DNA from: Clostridia bacterium
GTDB taxonomy: Bacteria; Bacillota; Clostridia; Oscillospirales; CAG-272
Direction: 5' to 3'
Length of the DNA stretch: 64,000 bases
NCBI GenBank assembly: GCA_017420755.1
Contig: JAFQOG010000009.1
Location: 62,001 to 126,000, forward strand
Under the pieces are notes generated by a model. The model did not search any database. It was not told the origin of the DNA and saw only the letters and a list, made by a program, of their open reading frames with translations. Shown here one piece after another: positions 17,679 through 25,787 of the stretch. The position numbers were made by a program, and so were the translations under genes. How positions within the stretch are numbered: position 1 is the first letter of the stretch; each line of letters begins with the position of its first letter.

Positions 17679-18431
17679 ATGAAGGTTGCATTTATTACAG
17701 GTGCGGCAGGCGGAATAGGCTATGCTTGCGTTGAAAAATTTAATAAAGAGGGCTACGCTATCGTAGCTATGGATATTGTTCCAACTGATAAAATAGGCGA
17801 TAAATTTGCAAATATCAAGGAATACATTTATGTTAGTGGCAATCTTGCAAATGATGAGGATAGGCAAAACGCTGTTAAAGCAGCTATCAACAAATATGGT
17901 AAAATAGATGTTCTTGTGAATGTTGCAGGTGTCGCTCCAAAGGTCAGAGCCGATATTCTTGAAATGAGCGAGGAAAGCTATGATTTTGTAATGGATATCA
18001 ACTTGAAGGGAACATTTTTCCTTACTCAATTAATTGCAAATCAAATGATAAAGCAATATGAAAACGAGGGCATTAAGGGCTATATTGCAAATGTATCCTC
18101 CTGCTCTGCTTATACCTCCTCAACAAATCGTGGTGAATACTGTATGTCTAAGGCAGGCGCTACTATGATGACAAAGCTTTTTGCAGATAGACTTGCAGAA
18201 TACGGCATTACAGTTAACGAAATTTGCCCTGGCATTATTGCTACCGGCATGACTGAAAAGGTTAAGGAAAAATACGACAACCTTATCGCCGGTGGTCTTG
18301 TTCCACTTGGCAGATGGGGACTTCCCGAGGACTGTGCTAACGCAATTTATGCGCTCTCATCAGGCATGCTCGGCTATACAACCGGTCAGTCAATTATAGT
18401 TGACGGTGGTATGCACATTCAAAGACTTTGA
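17679..18431 (+). CDS. Short-chain dehydrogenase/reductase (FabG-like)
   Basis: NAD(P)(H)-dependent alcohol/ketone oxidoreductase. The start MKVAFITGAAGGIGYACVEK follows GGAAAGGAATAATAAA and directly presents the glycine-rich cofactor motif TGAAGGIG. An NVAG motif is near residue 86; the catalytic Ser-Tyr-Lys set is visible as SSCSAY and YCMSK (about 153-157). The C-terminal DGGMHIQRL is typical. 250 residues, standard classical-SDR size. It sits 4 bases after the OYE-like gene and 23 before the FAD protein, so a sugar- or polyol-type substrate of the same pathway is more likely than fatty acid synthesis (inference). Confidence 0.88.
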   Translation: MKVAFITGAAGGIGYACVEKFNKEGYAIVAMDIVPTDKIGDKFANIKEYIYVSGNLANDEDRQNAVKAAINKYGKIDVLVNVAGVAPKVRADILEMSEESYDFVMDINLKGTFFLTQLIANQMIKQYENEGIKGYIANVSSCSAYTSSTNRGEYCMSKAGATMMTKLFADRLAEYGITVNEICPGIIATGMTEKVKEKYDNLIAGGLVPLGRWGLPEDCANAIYALSSGMLGYTTGQSIIVDGGMHIQRL

Positions 18432-18454
18432 TTTAGCAACAAAGGAATTTAAAA

Positions 18455-20419
18455 ATGAACGAAACAACTATTATTTATAATGACGTTAATGTAAAGAAAA
18501 TTACAGTTGACGCGCTTGTTGTGGGCACTGGTGCTGCTGGCTATAATGCTGCACTTAGGCTTGACGATTATGGTGTTAAGGACTTAGCTATTGTTACTGA
18601 GGGCATTAATATGGGTACCTCACGTAACACAGGCTCCGACAAGCAAACATACTATAAAATGAACTTGTGCGCTGACTATCCAGACTCCCCTAAGGCTATG
18701 GCGCAGGATTTCTTCAACGGCAAATGCGTTGACGGAGATATTGCTTATGCCGAGGCGGCACTTTCCGTTATGTCGTTCTTACACCTATGCGAATTGGGCG
18801 TTGAGTTCCCTGTAAATCGCTATGGCGAATATGTTGGCTATAAAACCGACCACGACCCACGCGCACGTGCAACAAGTGTTGGTCCACTTACCTCAAAAAT
18901 GATGACCGAATGTCTTGAAAAAGAGGTAAACAAGAGAAATATCAAGATTTTTGACAAGCTTCAAGTGATTGAAATCATCAAAAATGGCGACACCTGTGTC
19001 GGAATTTTATGTTTAAACAAGGCTTCAATCGGAGAAAATGACCGCTTTGTGCTCTTTAATTCAAGGAACACAGTTTTAGCAACCGGTGGTCCTGCCGGAA
19101 TATACTCAAACACCGTTTACCCCATTGGTCATCACGGCTCAAGTGGCGTTGCCTTTGAGGCAGGTGTTAAGGGCAAAAACCTAACAGAGTGGCAATACGG
19201 CTTGGCTTCAACCAATCCAAGATGGAACGTTTCCGGTACATATATGCAGGTGCTACCTCGTTTTGTTTCCGTTGACGAAAACGGCAATGAATATGAATTT
19301 TTAAACGATTATTTTGACGATATTGGCACTTGCTTGTCTAAGATATTCAGAAAGGGCTATGAATGGCCTTTCGACTGTAAAAAGGTATTAAGTGGCTCAT
19401 CAATTATTGACCTACTTGTTTTCCGTGAAAGCGTTATGAAGGGTCGCCGTGTATATCTTGACTTTAGAAAGAACCCCTACGGACTTGATGAATTGCCATA
19501 TGACGCACTTGACAATGAGGCACGTGAATATCTTGAAAACGCGCACGCTTGCTTCGGCACACCTTTGGCGCGCTTACAGTTTATGAATATGCCTGCGTAT
19601 GATTTATATCTATCCAAGGGTGTTGATCTTGAAAAGGAAATGCTTGAGATCGCCCTTTGCGCTCAGCACAACAACGGTGGACTTGATATTGATATGTGGT
19701 GGCAAACAAATGTGCCAAACCTATTTGCTTGTGGCGAGGTTGCCGGTAGCCATGGCGTTTATCGCCCTGGTGGAAGTGCACTTAATGCAGGTCAGGTTGG
19801 CTCAACAAGATGCGCGCAATATATCTCTAAGCACCCAGAAAATAAGAAGGCTGATGCAAAAATCTTCGACCAAGTGGCTGAAATTGCTCTAAATAAGCAT
19901 TTAAATATTACACGCAATATTCTCGGAAACGATGATAATGTTTTGTCATTAACCGAGAAATATCAAAAGCTGATGGACGAGGTTGCAGGTCCTATTCGTA
20001 ATGCTTCAAAATTTGACGAGGCTATTAAAGAATTTGGTGATGCCTTTGTTGATTTTGATAAAATTGCTAAAGTTAACAAGGGAAATAAGCTTTGGCTTGC
20101 TTATCGCTTGCGTGATGCATTGCTTGGCGAGATGATGTATATTTACTCAATGAAAGCATATGTATCAGCCGGTGGAAAATCCCGTGGCTCCGCAATTTAT
20201 ACATCCGAAAATGGTACAGCTCCTGAGAAAATGGAGGACGTTTTCCGCTTTGAGCTTGATGATGGCGCACTCAATGACAGAGTATTTGAAATAACATACC
20301 GTTCCGACCTTGATGGTGGTATCGGTGGTGGCGCTCGTCCTGTAAGACCTTTGCCAGAGGGTGGCGGATTTTTTGAAAACGTATGGCGTGACTATCGCGA
20401 GACAAAGAACATTTATTAA
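18455..20419 (+). CDS. FAD-dependent oxidoreductase, fumarate-reductase/succinate-dehydrogenase flavoprotein superfamily
   Basis: The 654 residues carry an N-terminal dinucleotide-binding fold (DALVVGTGAAGYNAALRLDD, about 19-38) and the C-terminal FAD segment with CGEVAGSHGVYRPGGSALNA (about 430-449), as in SdhA, FrdA and aspartate oxidase. The substrate motif that normally reads EFxQFHPT is replaced by TEWQYGLAST (about 246), so the His/Thr contacts for fumarate are absent and the substrate should differ. There is no signal peptide and no Fe-S or heme domain; it is presumably cytoplasmic and may exchange electrons with the Fe-S OYE-like protein of the same cluster (inference). Confidence 0.85.
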   Translation: MNETTIIYNDVNVKKITVDALVVGTGAAGYNAALRLDDYGVKDLAIVTEGINMGTSRNTGSDKQTYYKMNLCADYPDSPKAMAQDFFNGKCVDGDIAYAEAALSVMSFLHLCELGVEFPVNRYGEYVGYKTDHDPRARATSVGPLTSKMMTECLEKEVNKRNIKIFDKLQVIEIIKNGDTCVGILCLNKASIGENDRFVLFNSRNTVLATGGPAGIYSNTVYPIGHHGSSGVAFEAGVKGKNLTEWQYGLASTNPRWNVSGTYMQVLPRFVSVDENGNEYEFLNDYFDDIGTCLSKIFRKGYEWPFDCKKVLSGSSIIDLLVFRESVMKGRRVYLDFRKNPYGLDELPYDALDNEAREYLENAHACFGTPLARLQFMNMPAYDLYLSKGVDLEKEMLEIALCAQHNNGGLDIDMWWQTNVPNLFACGEVAGSHGVYRPGGSALNAGQVGSTRCAQYISKHPENKKADAKIFDQVAEIALNKHLNITRNILGNDDNVLSLTEKYQKLMDEVAGPIRNASKFDEAIKEFGDAFVDFDKIAKVNKGNKLWLAYRLRDALLGEMMYIYSMKAYVSAGGKSRGSAIYTSENGTAPEKMEDVFRFELDDGALNDRVFEITYRSDLDGGIGGGARPVRPLPEGGGFFENVWRDYRETKNIY

Positions 20420-20424
20420 TATAG

Positions 20425-20500
20425 TGGCTCAGGCGAAAGAGCCTGAGCCATAAAAATATCAAAAGGTGGCAATTTTAGCCACAGGGTGCAACTTTTGCAC
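20425..20500 (+). promoter_or_regulatory. Three consecutive intercistronic hairpins
   Basis: Perfect stems in a row: TGGCTCAGGC/GCCTGAGCCA (20425-20450), GTGGC/GCCAC (20466-20482) and GTGCA/TGCAC (20486-20500). None is followed by a T-run on the plus strand, so they probably do not terminate. They separate the oxidoreductase genes from the sugar-epimerase and heparinase-like genes and may stabilise or segment the message. Confidence 0.5.
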
Positions 20501-20537
20501 TCATATAGCAAGCATTTTAAGAAACAAAGGAGATATT

Positions 20538-21338
20538 ATGAAAAGCGGACTTGTTTCTGTTTCCTTCAGAAAAAAAGGAATAAAAGAGCTTATTAAAGCT
20601 ACAAAGGAAAGTGGTCTTGAATATATAGAATGGGGCGGAGATGTACATATTCCTATGGGAAATGTTAAGTTAGCACGTCGTGTGCGCAAGCTTATGCACG
20701 GTGCAGGGCTTAAATGTGCATCATATGGCTCATACTTTGGTCTTATGTACCATTGTGACGAGCACTTCCCTATGCCTTTCAAAAGAGTTTTAAAAACAGC
20801 AAAGGCTCTTGGTGCTAAAACAGTTAGAGTTTGGCTCGGCTGGCCACGTTGCGGCTGTAAAAAGGGCTGCGACCAATATGTATGTAATAATGGCTACAAT
20901 CGAGCTGTAAGAATTACAAAGGACCTTTGCGACCAGACAAAAAAATTTGACCCCAATCTTACTCTTTCAATCGAATGTCACTTTGCAACCTTAACTGACG
21001 ACTATCACGACACATTAAAATTTATAAATGATGTTGGCAGGGACAATTTAAGGCTCTATTGGCAACCAAATCATTCTAAAGGATTTGAATATAATTTAGA
21101 GGCTCTAAAAGCACTCCTTCCTTGGATCACAAATGTTCACGTTTTCAACTGGGACAAGGATGCAAAAAAGTATCCTTTGTGCGAGGGAACAGGCGATTGG
21201 AACAAGTATTTGGAGGTTTTAAATGATGAAAACGCCGAGGGGCGTGTCTGTTTTCTTGAATTTATGCCTGATGGTGAGCTTACTTCTCTTCCCTGCGAGG
21301 CTAAAGCACTAAACTCTTTATTGGAGGGCGAAAAATAA
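20538..21338 (+). CDS. Xylose-isomerase-like TIM-barrel protein (sugar epimerase/isomerase family)
   Basis: 266 residues starting MKSGLVSVSFRKKGIKELIK, chosen because AAAGGAGATATT precedes the ATG. The repeated strand ends (LEYIEWGGDVHI, TVRVWLGWPR, SIECHFATLTDD, RLYWQPNHSKG, ITNVHVFNWD, VCFLEFMPDG) follow the AP-endonuclease-2/sugar isomerase fold, with Glu and His residues at strand ends that could bind a divalent metal. The exact reaction is not assignable. The stop overlaps the ATG of the heparinase-like gene by one base, so the two are coupled. Confidence 0.8.
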   Translation: MKSGLVSVSFRKKGIKELIKATKESGLEYIEWGGDVHIPMGNVKLARRVRKLMHGAGLKCASYGSYFGLMYHCDEHFPMPFKRVLKTAKALGAKTVRVWLGWPRCGCKKGCDQYVCNNGYNRAVRITKDLCDQTKKFDPNLTLSIECHFATLTDDYHDTLKFINDVGRDNLRLYWQPNHSKGFEYNLEALKALLPWITNVHVFNWDKDAKKYPLCEGTGDWNKYLEVLNDENAEGRVCFLEFMPDGELTSLPCEAKALNSLLEGEK

Positions 21339-23023
21339 TGAATTTAATAGGAAAAGCAAAAGACCCGCAGTTTTGGGCAGATATAAAAAACAAGCCTGAA
21401 TTCAAGCCTATGCTTGATGCACTCAAGCGCGATTACGAGGCTGACGGAATGGACGAAATCCCAACAACTAAGTTTTCAAAATTCCGTTTATTCCACGATA
21501 TTGGCGACCGTTCAATCTACCAAGTAGATTTTTTCAAGCGCCAGCACAGAATGTTTATGCTTACAGCTATGACTCTTATATATCCGGAAGAGCCTAAACA
21601 TCTTGAAAGACTACAGGATACTATTTGGGAAATGTGCGACCAATATGTTTGGGCGCTCCCTGCGCATATGCCAAATATTACTGAAAACAATAACTGTGAG
21701 CTTGATTTAGATTCCACTACTATCGGCTATGCTCTTGCTCTTATAAAGGAAATGCTTGGCGACCGCTTGCATGACTTAATAAAATCAAGAATCGATGCTG
21801 AAATTGACCGCAGAATCGTAAAACCGTTCCTTGCGCAAAGATGGCACTGGGAATTTAGAGAAAACAACTGGACAACTGTTTGCTCCGGCGCTGTTGGCTG
21901 TACTCTTATGCTCAATCGCCCCGAAATTTTTGACCTTGTTCAAGATAGAATCAACCACAATATGGCAACTTATATAGATAACGGCTACCGTGACGACGGT
22001 GTTTGCACCGAGGGTGCGGGATATTGGAGCTACGGCTTTGGATATTACCTTACCTATGCTGAGATGCTAAAAACATACACAAGCGGCAGGGTTGATATAA
22101 CCAAGGGCGAAAAGGTTAAAAACATCGCAATGTTCTTGCAAAGACTTTTCCTTGACGAAAACGTTGTCGTAAACTATGGCGATTGCGGAAGCCGCATTAC
22201 TATGCCAATCGGATATTTCTACTTACTAAAAACAATGTTCCCAAATGATGTAGAATTACCACCCGAAAATACATTTTCTTATGATGTACACTACTTTACA
22301 TACTTTTTAAACTCGTTTAGACTTTATGACCCATCATTTGAGTCGGCAAAGCTTTCAAAGAATGCCGAATACTTTATGGCTGACCAAGGATGGTTTACCA
22401 AGCGCACTCCAAAATATGGCTTTGGCTGTCGCGGCGGTTCAAACGGAGAGAGCCACAACCACAATGATGTTGGCTCATTCATTTTCTCAAAAAATGACAA
22501 GCAGGTGCTGGTTGATATTGGCGCCAGACCATACACAAGACAGTATTTTGAGCATCCGGGCAGATATGATTTTCTTGAAACCTCATCAAGAGGGCATAAT
22601 GTTCCGATTATAAACGGTCAATACCAAGGAAACGGTGGCAAAAGGGCAATAACCACCTACGAAAATGGTGAGGTTAAGATGGAGTTTGCTTGCATATACC
22701 ATCAAGACGAGCTGACAAAGCTTCTACGCACATTTACACCTGATGAAAACGGTGTAACAATAACCGATGAATTTATAGGCGCAAATCAGTTTACCGAAAG
22801 ACTTGTAACACCCTTTGAGCCAAAAATTGAAGATGGCAAAATCACAGTTGAGGGCGTGACAATAACATTTGATAAAGCTCTTGCAAGTGCAAGTGTGACC
22901 ACCGAAACACACGCGATTGAGCTTGATGTAGACGGTGAAATTACCAAGGGTCAAACCATGTATCTTATAAACATAGATGTAAAAGAGCCGAAGGATAAAT
23001 TCACGTTCAGAATTGATGCATAG
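21338..23023 (+). CDS. Heparinase II/III-like protein (polysaccharide lyase superfamily), cytoplasmic
   Basis: 561 residues. The N-terminal half is alpha-helical, with DLDSTTIGYALALIKEML and NNWTTVCSGAVGCTLMLNRP (about 181-200) of the alpha/alpha-toroid; the C-terminal half begins with the family hallmark NGESHNHNDVGSFIF (about 371-385), followed by the beta-sandwich. Characterised relatives cleave uronate-containing glycans by beta-elimination or hydrolyse related glycosidic bonds. No signal peptide or membrane segment is present, so it should act inside the cell on imported oligosaccharides or on a small glycoside. Last gene of the cluster; no sugar transporter or regulator lies beside it. 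Confidence 0.8.
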   Translation: MNLIGKAKDPQFWADIKNKPEFKPMLDALKRDYEADGMDEIPTTKFSKFRLFHDIGDRSIYQVDFFKRQHRMFMLTAMTLIYPEEPKHLERLQDTIWEMCDQYVWALPAHMPNITENNNCELDLDSTTIGYALALIKEMLGDRLHDLIKSRIDAEIDRRIVKPFLAQRWHWEFRENNWTTVCSGAVGCTLMLNRPEIFDLVQDRINHNMATYIDNGYRDDGVCTEGAGYWSYGFGYYLTYAEMLKTYTSGRVDITKGEKVKNIAMFLQRLFLDENVVVNYGDCGSRITMPIGYFYLLKTMFPNDVELPPENTFSYDVHYFTYFLNSFRLYDPSFESAKLSKNAEYFMADQGWFTKRTPKYGFGCRGGSNGESHNHNDVGSFIFSKNDKQVLVDIGARPYTRQYFEHPGRYDFLETSSRGHNVPIINGQYQGNGGKRAITTYENGEVKMEFACIYHQDELTKLLRTFTPDENGVTITDEFIGANQFTERLVTPFEPKIEDGKITVEGVTITFDKALASASVTTETHAIELDVDGEITKGQTMYLINIDVKEPKDKFTFRIDA

Positions 23024-23092
23024 CGGTGAGAAGCCAATAACCACGGTAGTTATTTAAGCATGCTAATATGTTCATATGTTTGTCTAAATATA

Positions 23093-23121
23093 AAACCCAC
23101 CGAGAAATCGGTGGGTTTTTG
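23093..23121. terminator. Bidirectional intrinsic terminator
   Basis: ACCCACCGA-GAAA-TCGGTGGGT followed by TTTTT on the plus strand and preceded by AAAA. It ends the heparinase-like cluster and serves the convergent lipid kinase gene. Confidence 0.85.
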
Positions 23122-23124
23122 CTA

Positions 23125-24045
23125 CTATAATTTATGTTGAATTATACTTATAGCCTTTGGCAAAACTCTAACATCAGCAACGCTTTCGTTATAGAGTTCA
23201 CCATCTGCTGAGATTGTTTCACAGCCCTCGACCTTGCAGCCGACACAGCGCTTATACATAAGGTATTTTTCTGTTCCTTTTTTAACGATTCCGTTATCGG
23301 GGTCAACAATATGCTTGCCCTTTTTGAATGCGCCAACAAGCTTTATAAAGGTGAACACGTTTACATTTTTAATAATTGTCACGTCAAGCGTACCGGAATC
23401 AAGCTTAGCACCGGGCACCGCCTTAAAGCCACCGCCATACCATCTGCCATTACCGATAGCAACCAAAAGGTATTTGTCGTGCATTATCTCGGTTGAACCA
23501 TCCTCGTATGTCAAGGTGATTGTCGCTTCCATTGATTTTTTATGAAGCAACTCTCCGACAACACCGAGAATATAGGCGAATGGGCCTGAAACAAGTGGTA
23601 TTTTTTTCAATTTATCAGCTCTTTTAACAACGCCACAGTCGAAGCCCATATTTACAATATTAGCAGCGTAACGATTGTTAAATTTCATAATATCCGAAAC
23701 AAATTCATCCGGCATATCATCAAATGAGCGAATAAAATCATTTCCTGAGCCGATTGGTACAAGCTTAAGCATCGCTTCGTCGGCACAGCCACTATCCATT
23801 ATAGCATTGACAGCCCTGTGAATAGTGCCGTCGCCACCATAAACTGTAAAGCAGGTGTCCGGCTCAACCTTACAGGACTCCCTTATAAACTTGCTTGTTT
23901 CAACGGGGCAATGCGACATATAGGTTTCGTCATTTTCCTTAATATGTGAGCGAACCTTTTTTGCAGTTCCTTTTCCAGCGAGCGGATTAAGGATATGAAG
24001 TATCTTTTTAATCTTACGCCCGAATGAGGTTTTAATAGCTTCCAT
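23125..24045 (-). CDS. Diacylglycerol/lipid kinase family protein (DagK/YegS type)
   Basis: ATP-dependent phosphorylation of a lipid or sphingoid-like hydroxyl at the inner membrane face. 306 residues with the LNPLAGKGTAKK motif (about 19-30), the nucleotide-binding YGGDGTIHRAVN (about 74-85) and GSGNDFIRS (about 98-106). The C-terminal domain ends with the usual ISADGELY motif. It follows the alpha/beta hydrolase by 9 bases and is likely cotranscribed. The substrate could be diacylglycerol, undecaprenol or another lipid. Confidence 0.88.
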   Translation of the reverse strand: MEAIKTSFGRKIKKILHILNPLAGKGTAKKVRSHIKENDETYMSHCPVETSKFIRESCKVEPDTCFTVYGGDGTIHRAVNAIMDSGCADEAMLKLVPIGSGNDFIRSFDDMPDEFVSDIMKFNNRYAANIVNMGFDCGVVKRADKLKKIPLVSGPFAYILGVVGELLHKKSMEATITLTYEDGSTEIMHDKYLLVAIGNGRWYGGGFKAVPGAKLDSGTLDVTIIKNVNVFTFIKLVGAFKKGKHIVDPDNGIVKKGTEKYLMYKRCVGCKVEGCETISADGELYNESVADVRVLPKAISIIQHKL

Positions 24046-24054
24046 AAATCTCCT

Positions 24055-24699
24055 TTATTTTACGAGCCAACTGATAAGATCAGTTTCTTCGAAGGCTCTG
24101 TCCCAGCAGTTGTGACTTAAGTCATCGAATGTAATAAATTCAACGTTGCCACCACTCGCCTTTACAGCATTAACCATAAGCTCAGAATACGCAAATGGAA
24201 CAACGTCATCACGCTTGCCGTGAAATGCACGAATTGGCATTTTCAAAGCCCACGCGCGCCAACTCATTCCACCTGAGCAAAGCGGTGCAATTTTATAAAA
24301 GCGCTCAGGATAAGTCATAGCTAATTCCCATGTGCCAAAGCCACCCATTGAAATTCCACAAAGTGAAACTCTTTGAGGGTCAATTTGATTGCTTTTTATC
24401 ACCTCGTCAATAAGCGCCATAACCTCATTTTTGAAGTCATACCAAGTAAACGGATGGGCAGGACATTGAGGGGACAAGGTATATGCGCGAACGCCATTGT
24501 GCTCCTCGTTAGCTGTAAAGAGCTTTGGCACACAATAAACCTTTAATTTTTCAATATCGTCGCCACGCTCGCCAGCGCCGTGTAAAAATACTATAAGAGG
24601 TAATTTCTCATCCTCTTTGATATTATTTGGTGATGTTAGAATGTAATTTAATTGCTTTGATTTTATGTCAAAGCAGTTGCTTTTTTCATATTTAACCAT
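24055..24699 (-). CDS. Alpha/beta hydrolase (carboxylesterase/phospholipase-like)
   Basis: 214 residues with a compact alpha/beta fold: oxyanion-hole segment FLHGAGERGDD (about 34-44), nucleophile elbow GISMGGFGTWELA (about 114-126), acid in FHGKRDDVVPF (about 160-170) and catalytic His in LSHNCWDRA. This pattern is common in dienelactone-hydrolase and prolyl-oligopeptidase-like esterases. No signal peptide. It has its own strong promoter and is followed by the lipid kinase, which hints at lipid or acyl-ester metabolism (inference). Confidence 0.82.
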   Translation of the reverse strand: MVKYEKSNCFDIKSKQLNYILTSPNNIKEDEKLPLIVFLHGAGERGDDIEKLKVYCVPKLFTANEEHNGVRAYTLSPQCPAHPFTWYDFKNEVMALIDEVIKSNQIDPQRVSLCGISMGGFGTWELAMTYPERFYKIAPLCSGGMSWRAWALKMPIRAFHGKRDDVVPFAYSELMVNAVKASGGNVEFITFDDLSHNCWDRAFEETDLISWLVK

Positions 24700-24743
24700 T
24701 GTTTTAGCCCTTGGTAAAATTTAGTATAAAATTCTGCATTTTA

Positions 24744-24772
24744 ATTATACCATAAATATATTGATTTGTCAA
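24744..24772 (-). promoter_or_regulatory. Strong sigma-A promoter for the hydrolase/lipid kinase pair
   Basis: Minus strand: consensus -35 TTGACA (24767-24772), 17-base spacer, consensus -10 TATAAT (24744-24749). Confidence 0.85.
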
Positions 24773-24833
24773 CCTGTTGAGTTTTGTCGAAAAAGTCATC
24801 ACAAAATGTTGTGTTTGTCAACATTTTATAAAC

Positions 24834-24860
24834 AAAAAAGCCTTGCAAAAAGCAAGGCCT
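24834..24860 (-). terminator. Intrinsic terminator of pduL
   Basis: GCCTTGC-TTTTT-GCAAGGC on the minus strand (24840-24858) followed by TTTTTT, about 15 bases after the stop. Confidence 0.85.
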
Positions 24861-24874
24861 TTGTTTTTATGTAA

Positions 24875-25447
24875 TTATTTAATGATTTCGCCGTAAACAG
24901 TACCAAATGCACAAGAAGCATTTGCCTCGTCTGTGTCGATGTGCATAGCTGCTGAGAAGTTTGGATGAACTCTAACAACAACGTCATCAAAGATTGTAGT
25001 TCTATCAGAAACTACCTTAACCTTTACGATTTCCTTGTCGGAAACGCCTGCTTCGCGCGCTTCATCAGGGGTAAAGTGAATGTGTCTTTTTGCAATGATA
25101 ACACCCTCGTTTATTTCTACCTCGCCGCAAGGACCAACCAATTTACATGGAGCTGAGCCAGCAACATCTCCACTTTCTCTAACTGGAGCTGTAACTCCGA
25201 GTGTACGAGCATCAGTAAATGAAACCTCAACCTGTGAAGCCTTTCTTGCAGGGCCAAGAATACTAACTCTTTCAATAGACTTCTTAGGACCAACAACAGT
25301 AACTCTTTCTTGGCAAGCGAATTGACCAGGTTGGCTCAAATCCTTAATGTTTGTAAGCTCATAGCCCTCGCCAAAAAGAATGTCGATGTGCTCGCGTGAA
25401 AGATGCACGTGACGTGCGCTTGTTTCAACTAAAACCTTGTTATTCAT
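24875..25447 (-). CDS. pduL: Phosphate propanoyltransferase / phosphotransacylase PduL
   Basis: Transfers acyl groups between CoA and phosphate (acetyl- or propionyl-CoA to acyl-phosphate). 190 residues with two tandem PduL domains; metal-binding histidines are seen in ETSARHVHLSREHIDIL (about 8-24) and IAKRHIHFTPDEAREAG (about 117-133), with another His in MHIDTDEANA near the C-terminus. It lacks an N-terminal microcompartment-targeting extension and no shell genes are nearby, so it probably acts in the cytosol as the cell's acetate-forming phosphotransacylase (inference). Confidence 0.9.
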   Translation of the reverse strand: MNNKVLVETSARHVHLSREHIDILFGEGYELTNIKDLSQPGQFACQERVTVVGPKKSIERVSILGPARKASQVEVSFTDARTLGVTAPVRESGDVAGSAPCKLVGPCGEVEINEGVIIAKRHIHFTPDEAREAGVSDKEIVKVKVVSDRTTIFDDVVVRVHPNFSAAMHIDTDEANASCAFGTVYGEIIK

Positions 25448-25480
25448 AATTTATATCTCCTTAATATTTTTTTCGTATAT

Positions 25481-25509
25481 ATATTAGCACACTTTTCCTT
25501 TTTTGTAAA
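25481..25509 (-). promoter_or_regulatory. pduL promoter
   Basis: Minus strand: -35 TTTACA (25504-25509), 17-base spacer, -10 TAATAT (25481-25486). Confidence 0.6.
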
Positions 25510-25577
25510 TAATAAAAACAAATTTTGACAAAAAATTTAATTAGCCGTTTTAGATAGTCTTATACAATATAAAAATA

Positions 25578-25606
25578 TTGACTTTAATGTAATAATATGC
25601 TAAAAT
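25578..25606 (+). promoter_or_regulatory. Promoter of the leader RNA / BspA-like gene
   Basis: -35 TTGACT (25578-25583), 17-base spacer ending in TATGC (extended -10), -10 TAAAAT (25601-25606). The start is expected near 25611-25614, exactly where the first pairing arm of the leader begins. The stretch TATGCTAAAATG recurs in the promoter at 49708. Confidence 0.8.
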
Positions 25607-25610
25607 GAGG

Positions 25611-25773
25611 GTGCGACATAATCGAATAAACCAAGCTTTACACGCTCATATTGATGAGGGTGTGCTTTCTGCATTCTTACAAGTGTAATTTTGGTTTATT
25701 TGTAGAGATTGTGTCGCAACAAGCAGAGAGTTACATGTTCATAGGTGTCGCTCTTTGCAGGGCGACACTTTTT
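25611..25773 (+). ncRNA. Folded leader RNA ending in an intrinsic terminator (candidate attenuator, riboswitch or small RNA)
   Basis: Outer stem: GTGCGACA-AATC-side (25611-25623) with GATTGTGTCGCAAC (25707-25720). Second stem: AATAAACCAA (25625-25634) with TTGGTTTATT (25691-25700), perfect 10 bp. Inside lie a hairpin with CTCAT-ATTG-ATGAG at 25645-25658, extended by ACAC/GTGT pairs, and TTAC-AAGT-GTAA (25677-25688). After a short linker comes a terminator: GTGTCGCTC (25745-25753) with GGGCGACAC (25760-25768) and TTTTT. The GTGTCGC segment occurs both in the outer stem and in the terminator, so alternative pairings are possible. I match it to no known riboswitch class. Confidence 0.65.
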
Positions 25774-25779
25774 ATTTTG
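25744..25779 (+). terminator. Intrinsic terminator upstream of the BspA-like gene
   Basis: A 9-bp stem with loop TTTGCA, then TTTTTATTTT, placed directly before the GGAGG of the downstream gene. Downstream expression therefore requires read-through or antitermination. Confidence 0.8.
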
Positions 25780-25787
25780 GAGGAAAT

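Noticed and set aside
25611..25773. c-di-GMP riboswitch ahead of the adhesin-like gene
   Set aside because: I could not find the conserved core sequences of the class I or II aptamers; the two-stem layout differs. Kept as an unassigned structured RNA.
25611..25773. 6S RNA
   Set aside because: The 5' and 3' ends do not form the expected long rod with a central bubble, and the element lies in the leader of a gene with its own terminator.
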